The notes below the pieces were generated by a model. The model did not search any database and was not told the DNA's origin. It saw only the letters and a list, made by a program, of their open reading frames with translations. A DNA stretch of 64,000 nt from NCBI RefSeq assembly GCF_028209395.1, contig NZ_JAQLDQ010000002.1, forward strand, positions 1-64,000. The letters are read 5' to 3'. Both the position numbers and the translations under genes were made by a program. The stretch is from Collinsella aerofaciens (GTDB taxonomy: Bacteria > Actinomycetota > Coriobacteriia > Coriobacteriales > Coriobacteriaceae). Below are positions 25,496-34,100 of this stretch, one piece after another (the stretch's first letter is position 1; each line of letters opens with the position of its first letter).

Positions 25496-26773
25496 ATGTA
25501 CGATACGGGATCGACAACGTTTATGCTCATCTGCACCATGCTCGTGTTTTTAATGACACCGGGCCTGGCGTTTTTCTATGGCGGTCTGTCTAGGCGCAAA
25601 AATGTCATCAACACCATGCTTATGTGCTTTGGCGCCATTGGCCTGGTTGGTGTGCTGTGGATTGTTGCCGGCTGGTCGCTGGCCTACGGCGGCGACGGCT
25701 CGAGTCCGTTTATTGGAGGCCTTGACCAGTTGCTGTGCCTACCGGTGCTCAACCAGGTGCTGCAGGCGGCCGAGGGCAATGCCGCGGGCGGTGCCGTCTA
25801 CCCTCAGATCATCAACATCGCCTTCCAGATGGCGTTTGCCATGATCACCGCCGCTATCGTTACGGGCAGTCTGGCAGGCCGCGTTAAGTTTGGTGCCATG
25901 ACGGCCTTCCTGGGCATTTGGCTGCTCGTGGTCTATGCGCCGCTCGCCCACATGGTTTGGGGCGGCGATGGTTCCTTTATCGGCGACATCATCGGCGCGC
26001 TCGACTTTGCCGGCGGCGACGTGGTACACATTTCGTCTGGTCTCACGGGCCTGATTCTCTGCTTAATGCTCGGCCGTCGTCGCGGCTTTGGCATGGTGAG
26101 CTACCGTCCGCATAACGTGCCGTTTGTGGCGCTGGGCGCCGGTCTACTTTGGTTTGGTTGGTTTGGCTTTAACGGCGGCAGCGAGTTTAAGGCCGACGCC
26201 GTGGCGGCACTCGCCATCCTCAACACCGTGACGGCCAGCGCGGCGGGCATGGTCTCGTGGCTTGCCGTCGAGCGCGTGCACACCGGTCGTCCCACGCTGG
26301 TGGGCGCCAGCACCGGTCTGGTTGCGGGCCTTGTGGTGGTCACGCCGGGCGCGGGCTTTGTCGAGCCGTGGGCGGCGCTGGTCATGGGCCTGATCGTCTC
26401 TCCCGTCTGTTACCTGGCCATCAGCCATCTCAAGACCAAGTTCGGCTACGACGATGCGCTCGACGCGTTTGGCTGCCATGGTATCGGCGGCATCTTGGGC
26501 GGCGTGCTCACGGGCCTGTTCTGCGTGCCGGAGCTTTCGTGGACCGGTAAGGGCGGCCTGTTCTACACGGGTGACATGTCGCTGCTCATCTCGCAAATCC
26601 TGGGCATTGTGGTGACGGTCGCTATTGTGCTGGTGCTCGACTTGGTGATTGCCGCGGTGGTCAAGGCGCTGTTCCGCGGCAGCCTGCGCGTGGACGAGGC
26701 CGATGAGGCGCTGGGCTTGGATGCGAGTCAGCACGGCGAGAGCGCATATCCTTCGTTCTCCGGACTCGATTAG
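25496..26773 (+). CDS. amtB: Ammonium transporter
   Basis: 425 residues with about 11 membrane helices. An Amt/MEP/Rh channel for ammonium uptake. FYGGLSRRKN, the conserved Asp and twin-His region (GGDVVHISSGLTGL and DAFGCHGIGGILGG) and the GLDASQHGE cytoplasmic tail are all present. GGGGG lies before the ATG. A PII gene follows 156 bp downstream after a palindrome (26776-26884). The amtB-glnK arrangement is the standard ammonium-response pair. Confidence 0.95.
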   Translation: MYDTGSTTFMLICTMLVFLMTPGLAFFYGGLSRRKNVINTMLMCFGAIGLVGVLWIVAGWSLAYGGDGSSPFIGGLDQLLCLPVLNQVLQAAEGNAAGGAVYPQIINIAFQMAFAMITAAIVTGSLAGRVKFGAMTAFLGIWLLVVYAPLAHMVWGGDGSFIGDIIGALDFAGGDVVHISSGLTGLILCLMLGRRRGFGMVSYRPHNVPFVALGAGLLWFGWFGFNGGSEFKADAVAALAILNTVTASAAGMVSWLAVERVHTGRPTLVGASTGLVAGLVVVTPGAGFVEPWAALVMGLIVSPVCYLAISHLKTKFGYDDALDAFGCHGIGGILGGVLTGLFCVPELSWTGKGGLFYTGDMSLLISQILGIVVTVAIVLVLDLVIAAVVKALFRGSLRVDEADEALGLDASQHGESAYPSFSGLD

Positions 26774-26775
26774 CA

Positions 26776-26884
26776 GCACGGCTTTCCCAGGCACCCGACC
26801 TTGCCCCTCAAACCGTCGCTTGCGTACCGAAGTACGCGGCGCTCCTCTTTCGGGGCAATCTCGGGCACCTGGAAAACCCGTGCC
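26776..26884. repeat. Imperfect palindrome between amtB and the PII gene
   Basis: GCACGGCTTTCCCAGGCACC...TTGCCCC pairs with GGGGCAA...GGCACCTGGAAAACCCGTGC, and an inner GCGTACCGAAGTACGC lies in the loop. About 26 of 32 positions pair. It could reduce read-through from amtB into glnK, or be another repeat element. Confidence 0.7.
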
Positions 26885-26929
26885 ATGTGAAGGACAATTC
26901 ATTTCTTTTATTGAAGAGAGGAATTCACT

Positions 26930-27268
26930 ATGAAGAAAATTACGGCTATCGTGCGCCAGGAGAAGCTTGAGGTTCTCAAAGATGCGCTGTTTGCTGCTGA
27001 TGTTCGCGGCATGACTATCAACCAGGTGCAGGGCTGCGGCGCACAGCATGGCTGGAAGGAATACGTGCGCGGCAACGAACTGCTCGTCAATACCATCCCC
27101 AAGGTGCAGTTCACCCTCATCTGCGCTGATGAGCACGTTGACGGAATTGTCGACATCATCTGCAATGCCGCCCGCACCGGTGCCGTCGGCGACGGCAAGA
27201 TTTGGGTCGAGCCGGTCGAAGAAGTCATCCGCATTCGCACCGGCGAACACGGCCCGGCCGCGGTGTAG
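26930..27268 (+). CDS. glnK: PII nitrogen-regulatory protein without the modifiable tyrosine
   Basis: 112 residues, aligning without gaps to E. coli GlnB over the whole length. PII trimers sense ATP/ADP and 2-oxoglutarate and block AmtB. The ends are canonical (MKKITAIVRQEKL and TGAVGDGKIWVEPVEEVIRIRTGE). In the T-loop, position 51 is Leu rather than Tyr and position 49 is Asn, so neither uridylylation/adenylylation nor Ser49 phosphorylation is possible. Control is therefore likely to be by ligands alone. GAGAGGAATTC precedes the ATG. Confidence 0.93.
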   Translation: MKKITAIVRQEKLEVLKDALFAADVRGMTINQVQGCGAQHGWKEYVRGNELLVNTIPKVQFTLICADEHVDGIVDIICNAARTGAVGDGKIWVEPVEEVIRIRTGEHGPAAV

Positions 27269-27342
27269 AATCGACCGTCTGCCATCCGCAACGTTAAAAT
27301 GCTGCAATGAGGCATAAGGCTTGCGTTGCGGATGGGCGGATT

Positions 27343-28005
27343 ATGGGTCGCAATAAATATCCCGAGGAGACGGTCGCGAAGATTCTCGACGCGGCACTGG
27401 AGCTATTCTGCGCACAGGGTTATGAGGGGACGAGTATTCAAGATATCGTTGACCGTCTCGACGGCATGACCAAGGGCGCTGTCTATCATCACTTCAAGAG
27501 CAAAGAAGAGATTTTCAACGCCGCGTTTGATCGGGCGATGACTCCGATTGTTGAGCACCGCCGCTCGATGCTTGGCGTCGGTAATATGACCGGAGCCCAA
27601 AAGCTCAGGCGGCTGTACGCGCCCGAGTCCGTTGTTCCGCAAATTGAGCTATGGGCACGCATGCATCCTGCGGCGGATCCGGTAAAAAGCTCGCGTCTAC
27701 TGGCGATGCAGTACCAGGGCTCGTTTGACGAGTCAGCCGATGGCTGTCTCTTGCCAGTGATCGAGGAGGGCATCGCCGACGGCTCCATTGCGTGCGAATG
27801 CCCGCGCGAAGCGGCGGAGGCCGTATCGTTGTTGGCGAATCTCTGGCTGCTGCCGCTGTTCCGTCCGCTCGAGCCCAAGGAGCGAATGCTCGCTCGTGCA
27901 CAATGTCTGGCGCAGATGGCCGCTGCGGTGGGACTCGATTTGGGCGAGGAAGTGCTCCAGACAACGGCACGGATTTGGGACGTATGGGACCGCGCTGGGT
28001 GGTAA
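27343..28005 (+). CDS. TetR/AcrR family regulator
   Basis: 220 residues from the ATG at 27343; an in-frame ATG at 27307 is weaker. The N-terminal TetR helix-turn-helix (KILDAALELFCAQGYEGTSIQDIVD, then MTKGAVYHHFKSKEEIF) binds DNA. The C-terminal ligand domain is not classifiable. It lies directly upstream of an MFS efflux gene whose leader contains two palindromes with the shared half-site GGTATGTA, so it is its likely repressor. Confidence 0.9.
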   Translation: MGRNKYPEETVAKILDAALELFCAQGYEGTSIQDIVDRLDGMTKGAVYHHFKSKEEIFNAAFDRAMTPIVEHRRSMLGVGNMTGAQKLRRLYAPESVVPQIELWARMHPAADPVKSSRLLAMQYQGSFDESADGCLLPVIEEGIADGSIACECPREAAEAVSLLANLWLLPLFRPLEPKERMLARAQCLAQMAAAVGLDLGEEVLQTTARIWDVWDRAGW

Positions 28006-28010
28006 TATAG

Positions 28011-28092
28011 ATACCAACGGTATGTAATTGATTTGTGAGGGTAGCCACGGCTGCCCTTTTCAAGTCATTAAATACATACTAGTGGTATGTAT
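28011..28092. promoter_or_regulatory. Candidate TetR operators upstream of the MFS gene
   Basis: Site 1 is ATACCAACGGTAT (28011-28023, extending to GGTATGTA at 28019-28026). Site 2 is ATACATAC-TAGTG-GTATGTAT (28072-28092), with perfect 8-bp arms. Both lie between the tetR stop and the MFS ribosome-binding site. A small GGGTAGCC/GGCTGCCC hairpin with TTTTC sits between them. Confidence 0.6.
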
Positions 28093-28105
28093 AGGGGGTG
28101 GGCTT

Positions 28106-29368
28106 ATGGCTGGGCTGAGAGACGTCGGCGTCTCGTTGAAATCAAAAACAGTGCGGTCAATCAGGCTCGCGGAACTTCTGGTTGCGCAGCTGTGCACGTA
28201 TTCGATGCTGTCGGCGCTGTGCTTTGCGTATCCGCTTTACTTGTTCGATTGCAGCGGATCGTCAACGTTATATGGCGCCGCCGTGGCGATAGCGTTCATA
28301 CCCGGCGTACTCGCAACTCCGATTGGCGGAATCTTGGCGGATAGGGGAAGACATCGCGAGGCCCTCGTGGCCCTCGGCATTGCTCTGATGACTGCATCAC
28401 TGCTGTCTATCCCCATGAAGCACTCATTGCCTCTTGCGGTCGTCGTAGTAGCGATACTTTGTGTTCAATATGGCGCTCAATCGCTGCTAAAGCCAATACT
28501 CCAAATTGAGACGGTGCGCATGGCGGGTGAAAAGAAGGTTGAGCGGGCCACTGCATTGGTTTCGCAGGTGACCATGGTGAGCAATATCTTGGGTCCTGTG
28601 GTCGGGACGGCAGTCTATGGGTGCTTTGGCATCGATGCTCTTTGCACAATCGCGTCGGTAACGTTTGCGATTTCAGCTCTGTTGTTTGGTGGCGTACTCA
28701 AGCAAAATGCCTCATCTGAAACGATGGGAGACGGCGCGACTCGTACGACATGCCGAAACGATTTTCGGGAGTCGATTCGGTATCTGTTGCAAAATGCATC
28801 ATTGGTCGCTGTGATTTTGCTTGCGGCAGTTTTGAACCTTGCGTTGGTTGGGCTAACGATTGGCGCTCCCATTATTGTTACAAAGCATCTCGGCATGCAA
28901 TCGTCCTGCGTTGGGATAGTTGAGGTTGCTCTGGGCCTGGGTGGTCTTACCGGCAGTGGCTTGGTCGGCATTTGGCCGCATCGTTTTTCTTTCAATGGCA
29001 TATGTCGATATGTTGCGATGATCTGTTTTGGAGTCGCGCCGATTATTGTTACGCTGCTGTTCGGCGTAGATGTATGCGTGTTCACCGTGTTTGCGGTTGG
29101 TTCGGCATGGATCATGGTGTGGGCAAGCATTGCGTCGGTTGAAATCACCGCGTTTGTTCAGCGGGCAGCGCCGACTGAGCTCTGCGGAAAAGTGCTTTCG
29201 GTCGTTTACATGGTCCTTTCCTGCGCAACACCTATCGGCCAATTGACGTACGGGGTTGCATATGATCGATGGACACCGGCGATTGTATTCGCAGCCATGT
29301 TGGCGGTGCTGACGTTGACGACGGCGCTGTTTTATCGTCTGAAAAATCGCTTGCGGCGATTGTCTTGA
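28106..29368 (+). CDS. MFS transporter, probable efflux pump
   Basis: 420 residues from the ATG after GGGGGTGG, with about 12 membrane helices. The layout and ADRGRHREALVALG motif-A region are those of the major facilitator superfamily, in the MdtG/macrolide-efflux-like branch. Paired with an upstream TetR and operators, it is likely a drug or metabolite efflux pump induced by its substrate. The substrate is not readable. Codon usage is more AT-rich than in the neighbouring housekeeping genes. Confidence 0.85.
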   Translation: MAGLRDVGVSLKSKTVRSIRLAELLVAQLCTYSMLSALCFAYPLYLFDCSGSSTLYGAAVAIAFIPGVLATPIGGILADRGRHREALVALGIALMTASLLSIPMKHSLPLAVVVVAILCVQYGAQSLLKPILQIETVRMAGEKKVERATALVSQVTMVSNILGPVVGTAVYGCFGIDALCTIASVTFAISALLFGGVLKQNASSETMGDGATRTTCRNDFRESIRYLLQNASLVAVILLAAVLNLALVGLTIGAPIIVTKHLGMQSSCVGIVEVALGLGGLTGSGLVGIWPHRFSFNGICRYVAMICFGVAPIIVTLLFGVDVCVFTVFAVGSAWIMVWASIASVEITAFVQRAAPTELCGKVLSVVYMVLSCATPIGQLTYGVAYDRWTPAIVFAAMLAVLTLTTALFYRLKNRLRRLS

Positions 29369-29429
29369 CGCGCTGGGGCACCGTGAATTTGCGGAGGCAG
29401 TGGCCCGCCGCGCCGGGACGGCATTGTTT

Positions 29430-29483
29430 GGGCATGCCTCTCCTTCGTCTACAATATCGGGCAGACGAAGGAGAGACATGCCC
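29430..29483. promoter_or_regulatory. 21-bp inverted repeat covering the RBS and start of the HAD gene
   Basis: GGGCATGCCTCTCCTTCGTC (from 29430) pairs with the run ending CATGCCC at 29483, at 20 of 21 positions around a 12-base loop. The right arm contains the GAAGGAG ribosome-binding site (29467-29473) and the ATG at 29478. As RNA it would block translation. As DNA its centre holds TACAAT, with TTGGGC 16 bp upstream, so it could instead be an operator over a promoter. Confidence 0.75.
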
Positions 29484-30341
29484 ATGATCAAGATGTTTGC
29501 GAGTGACTTAGACGGAACGCTGCTTAACGCCCTGCACGAGGCAGATGGGACTATCCGCCGCGCCATTCGCGAGCTGACTGAGGCTGGCCTGCACGTGGTT
29601 CCCGCGACTGGACGCTCGACGTTGCCGATCGGCGAGCATGGCTTTACGGGCCTGGCGCTTGACGCCTGCTGCTCCAATGGATCCATCGTGCGAGACAGTC
29701 ATGGCGAGGTGCTCAAAACCTGGACCATCGACCCGCAGGTTACCGAGGAGCTGCTCAAGGCGTTCCCGGACATTTGCTTTGATTGCTCCACGCCCGATGG
29801 CATGTTTTCGAGTGGATCGTTCGAGATGCATCAGGCGGGCTTTAAAAAGGACAGCCCCATCAAGCGCATCGTGATGCGCGGTATGCGTGCGCGTGGCGGG
29901 TACCACGAGGAACAGTATTTCGACCAGTCGATCGGCGATATCTTGCGTCACGATGTATGCAAGATCAACTGCCGCGTGATCTCGCCCGAGTTGGAGCGCG
30001 ACCTTAAGGCGTATCTTGCCGAGCGATCGGACCGCGTGGTCAACGCGCCGTTTGACCCGGTGATGTTCGAGATCACGGATGTGGCATGCAACAAGGGCGA
30101 GAGTGTGGCCTGGCTGGCGGGCTACTACGGCATTGCCGAGGACGAGGTTGCGGTTTATGGCGACGGCGGAAACGACATCGCCATGCTCAAGCGTTTCCGC
30201 CACAGCTACGCGACCAAAAACGCTAGCGATGCAGCTAAAGCCGCCGCGAGCGCGACCATCGGCAGCTGCATGGTCCACGCCGTTCCCAAACACATGCTCG
30301 CCACCATGCGCAAACAAAACTTCCGCACCGTCATCGAATAA
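29478..30341 (+). CDS. Cof-type HAD phosphatase
   Basis: 287 residues from the ATG after AAGGAGAGAC. A haloacid-dehalogenase superfamily hydrolase: motif I FASDLDGTLLN (nucleophile Asp), motif II VPATGRS, a C2-type cap in the middle, and motif IV YGDGGNDIAMLKR. Cof-type members dephosphorylate sugar phosphates, flavin or pyridoxal phosphates in the cytosol. The substrate is unassigned. Its start region lies inside a long inverted repeat. Confidence 0.92.
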   Translation: MPMIKMFASDLDGTLLNALHEADGTIRRAIRELTEAGLHVVPATGRSTLPIGEHGFTGLALDACCSNGSIVRDSHGEVLKTWTIDPQVTEELLKAFPDICFDCSTPDGMFSSGSFEMHQAGFKKDSPIKRIVMRGMRARGGYHEEQYFDQSIGDILRHDVCKINCRVISPELERDLKAYLAERSDRVVNAPFDPVMFEITDVACNKGESVAWLAGYYGIAEDEVAVYGDGGNDIAMLKRFRHSYATKNASDAAKAAASATIGSCMVHAVPKHMLATMRKQNFRTVIE

Positions 30342-30342
30342 T

Positions 30343-30374
30343 AATGTGACAAAGGGACTGCCCCTCGTCACATT
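30343..30374. terminator. Hairpin after HAD gene with GGGACTG core
   Basis: AATGTGAC-AAAGGGACTGCCCCTC-GTCACATT. Perfect 8-bp arms start one base after the HAD stop codon. The loop carries GGGACTGCCCC, a variant of the shared core. It may act as a terminator although no long T-run follows. Confidence 0.6.
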
Positions 30375-30398
30375 CTAAATATTGCCTTTACGTGTTGA

Positions 30399-30442
30399 TG
30401 CACACGGTGTGCAATAATACTCGCACTGTGCAATAGTGCACA
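30399..30442. promoter_or_regulatory. Two palindromic operator candidates upstream of tetR-like gene
   Basis: TGCACACGGTGTGCA (30399-30413) and TGTGCAATAGTGCACA (30427-30442) are both perfect palindromes, about 28 bp centre to centre, immediately upstream of the TetR-like gene. The shared half-site is TGTGCA. Autoregulation by the TetR protein, and through it control of the dehydratase gene, is inferred. Confidence 0.6.
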
Positions 30443-30464
30443 GGTTGAGTAACAGGGAGGACGC

Positions 30465-31175
30465 TTGTCCCAGCTCGAGAAATGCGATCGCCGATCCCTT
30501 CGCTCGCAGCGTGCCCTTCGCCAGGCACTTGCCAGCGAGCTTGCCGAAAGCGGCGACCTTTCGCGCATTAACGTTGCGTCGCTCACCGAGCGCGCCGGTC
30601 TTACGCGCCGCACGTTCTATTCGCACTACCGCGATATTCCCGACTTTATCAATCAAATCGAGGACGGCTTGCTGGCCGAGATTCGTGAGCGCATTGAGCT
30701 CATCACTGCAGCTCAGCTGCCCGATCTCTATCACAACATCGATGAGCTCGAGCCGGCGCCCGGTTCGGTTGAGCTGCTGCGTTATCTTGCGGCCAACCGC
30801 GACTTAATCGGTGCGCTGCTGGGTCCGGGCGGCGACCAGGCCTTCATTAAAAGGATTATCGACACCGCGCGTGAGGCTGTGGTGCCGCGTGCGCAGACGG
30901 GCATTTTGGGCCTGGCGCTGGGCACGTTCTTTGACTACTACGTTACCTACGTCGTGAGTGCCGAGGTCGGCATGATTCAGCGCTGGTTCGAGCGTGGACT
31001 CACCGAATCGCCCGAGGCCATGGCGCGCATTATGACGGTGCTCGCTTTTGTGCGCCCTGGTGACCTGTATGGCCAACCCATCGATATCAACGTGCCGGAA
31101 TACGGCATGAAGCTATTGAACTTGCAGCTTGAGGACGCGGCCGACACCGCCGCAACCGTCGAGTCCAACAACTAA
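30465..31175 (+). CDS. TetR/AcrR family regulator of the dehydratase locus
   Basis: 236 residues, TTG start with GGGAGGACGC upstream. The helix-turn-helix (about 10-60) ends with LTERAGLTRRTFYSHYRDI. The C-terminal half (GILGLALGTFFDYYVTYVVSAEVGMIQRWFERG) matches the TetR_C_33-like type. It lies 11 bp upstream of the giant dehydratase/activase gene and is probably co-transcribed, with two perfect palindromes in front. The ligand is unknown; an acyl-CoA or acid is plausible from context. Confidence 0.88.
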   Translation: MSQLEKCDRRSLRSQRALRQALASELAESGDLSRINVASLTERAGLTRRTFYSHYRDIPDFINQIEDGLLAEIRERIELITAAQLPDLYHNIDELEPAPGSVELLRYLAANRDLIGALLGPGGDQAFIKRIIDTAREAVVPRAQTGILGLALGTFFDYYVTYVVSAEVGMIQRWFERGLTESPEAMARIMTVLAFVRPGDLYGQPIDINVPEYGMKLLNLQLEDAADTAATVESNN

Positions 31176-31186
31176 GAGGAGAGACA

Positions 31187-34100
31187 ATGAGCAAACTCGT
31201 CGAGGGCATTAAGGACCGTATGGTCGCTGCCGCACGCGAGGCCGCGCCCGCCGTGGTGGATGCCGCGCAGAAGGCCGCGACTGCCGCTGCCGAGAAGGTC
31301 GCCGAGGCAGTTGCCGATGCCAAGAACACGGCAGGGGAGACGTCCGTTGCTAGCGAGCCCGCCGCCGCCGAGCCCGTAGCCGCCGCCCACGCCCCCGAAG
31401 GCGCGATCTTCAACCCCGAGGTCGCCCGCGGCAACCTGCATCTGGGCATAGACGTGGGCTCCACCACCGTCAAGCTCGCCGTGCTCAACGACGACAACCA
31501 AATCGTCTATGCCAAGTACCAGCGCCATCACACCGACGTCCGCGCCTGCGCCCGCGACCTGTTCGAGGGGGCCGCGACCGTGCTACCGACGGCGCAGATG
31601 ACCTGCGCCATCACCGGCTCGGGTGGCCTGCTGCTGTCCCAGTGGCTCGATCTGGAGTTTGTCCAGGAGGTCATCGCCAGCAAGCGCGCCGTCGAGACCC
31701 TTATCCCCGCCACCGATGTCGCCATCGAGCTGGGTGGCGAGGACGCCAAGATCATCTACTTCGATAACGGCATCGAGCAGCGCATGAACGGCACCTGCGC
31801 CGGCGGCACGGGCGCGTTCATCGACCAGATGGCAACCCTGCTGCACACCGACGCGAGCGGCCTCAACGAGCTCGCGGCCAACGCGACCACCATCTATCCC
31901 ATCGCCAGTCGCTGCGGCGTATTTGCCAAGACCGACGTGCAACCGCTGCTCAACGAGGGCGCCCGTCCCGAGGACGTGGCTGCCTCCATCTTCCAGGCCG
32001 TCGTGACCCAGACCATCTCGGGCCTGGCGTGCGGCCGCCCCATCCGCGGCAACGTCGCCTTCCTGGGCGGCCCGCTGCAGTATCTCTCCGAGCTGCGCCA
32101 CCGCTTCTACCTCACGCTCAACCTGGACGAGGAGCACCGTATCGTGCCCCAAAACGCCCACCTGTTTGTGGCGAGCGGCGCTGCCATGGCGCACGAGTCC
32201 AACAAGCTCAGCACGTTCCCACAGCTTATCGAGGCCATCGACAGCTTGGGCGACACGCAGGGTGCTGAGGTCGAGCGCCTGGATCCGCTCTTTGCCACCG
32301 ACGAGGACTTTGCCGAGTTCAAGGGTCGCCACGACCAAGAAGTCGTCCCCAAGGGCAAGCTCGACGGCTACACCGGCCGCGTGTTCATCGGTATCGACGC
32401 CGGCTCCACCACCATGAAAGCCGCGCTCGTGGGCGAGGACGGCCAGCTGCTGCACACCTGGTACGGCAACAACAACGGTGACATCCTGGGCACGGCCAAG
32501 GTCATCATGGCCGATTTCTACAACCACATCCCCGCCGGCTGCACCATCGGCCACGTGACCACCACGGGCTACGGCGAGGCGCTGCTCATCGAGGCCCTCA
32601 AGGCCGACTCCGGCGAGATCGAGACCGTCGCGCACCTGCGCGGTGCCAAGGCATTCCTGCCCGGCGTCGAGTTTATTCTGGACATTGGCGGCCAGGACAT
32701 GAAGTGCCTGCGCGTCAAGGACGGCGTGATTGAGCACATCATGCTCAACGAGGCCTGCTCGTCGGGTTGCGGTAGCTTTATCGAGAGCTTCGCCGTCTCT
32801 ATGAACATGGACGTGCGCGCGTTTGCCGATGCCGCCATCCATGCCAAGGCCCCGGTCGATTTGGGCAGCCGCTGCACGGTCTTTATGAACTCGCGCGTCA
32901 AGCAGGCGCAAAAGGAAGGCGCCACGGTGGGCGACATCGCGGCCGGCCTGTCCTATTCCGTCATTAAGAATGCCCTGTTCAAGGTCATTAAGCTGCGCGA
33001 CCCCAAGGAGATCGGCAGCCAGGTGATCGTCCAGGGCGGCACCTTTATGTCCGATGCCACGCTGCGCGCGTTTGAGCAGCTCACGGGCGTTGATGCCGTG
33101 CGTCCCGACATCGCCGGCTGCATGGGCGCCTACGGTGCGGCCCTGCTCGCCCGCGATCGCGCCGGCGCCGACGGCACCTCGACCATCCTTTCGGCCGAGG
33201 ACATCGCGCACCTCACCGTGACGCAAAAGCATGTTCGCTGCGGCCGCTGCTCCAACAACTGCCAGCTTACCGTCAACGACTTTGGCGGCGGCAGGCGCTT
33301 TATCACCGGCAACCGCTGCGAGAAGGGCGCCGGCCACAAAAAGCAGAAGACCGAGGCCCCCAACCTCTTCAAAAAGAAAAACGAGTTGCTGTTTAACCGC
33401 GAGGTTCTGAGCCCCGACGAGGCCCCGCGCGGCACCGTGGGCATTCCGCGCGCGCTCAACATGTACGAGAACTACCCCTTCTGGCACGCGTTCTTTACGC
33501 GTCTGGGCTTTAGCGTGCAGCTGTCCGACCAGTCGAGCAAGAAGACCTACCAGGCGGGCATCGAGTCCATGCCGTCCGAGAGCGTGTGCTATCCGGCCAA
33601 GATGAGCCACGGCCACGTGATGAACCTTATCGACCGCGACGTTGACTTTATCTGGATGCCGTGCGTGCGCTGGGAGCGCAAAGAGGACCCGACGGCCGGT
33701 AACTGCTACAACTGCCCCATCGTCATGAGTTACCCCACCGCGTTGGCGCTCAACATCGACGAGATCCGCGAGCAGAACATCGAGTTCCTGTACCCGTTTG
33801 TGCCCTATCACGATAAGACCGAGCTCAAGCGCCGTCTGTACCAGGTGCTCGCTGTCGACCGTGTGGCCGATGCTGAGGCCGGGCGCGGCCGCGTGCGCGG
33901 TCCCAAAATCACGCGTTCCGAGGTCGATGCCGCCGTCAACGCTGCCTTTGAGGCCGATGCGCGTTTCCACGAGGACATCCAGACCATGGGCGAGGAGGCT
34001 CTTAAGTGGGTCGAGGACCACGGCGGTCACGGCATCGTGCTCGCCGGTCGTCCCTACCATAACGACCCCGAGATCAACCACGCCCTGCCCGAGCTTATCT

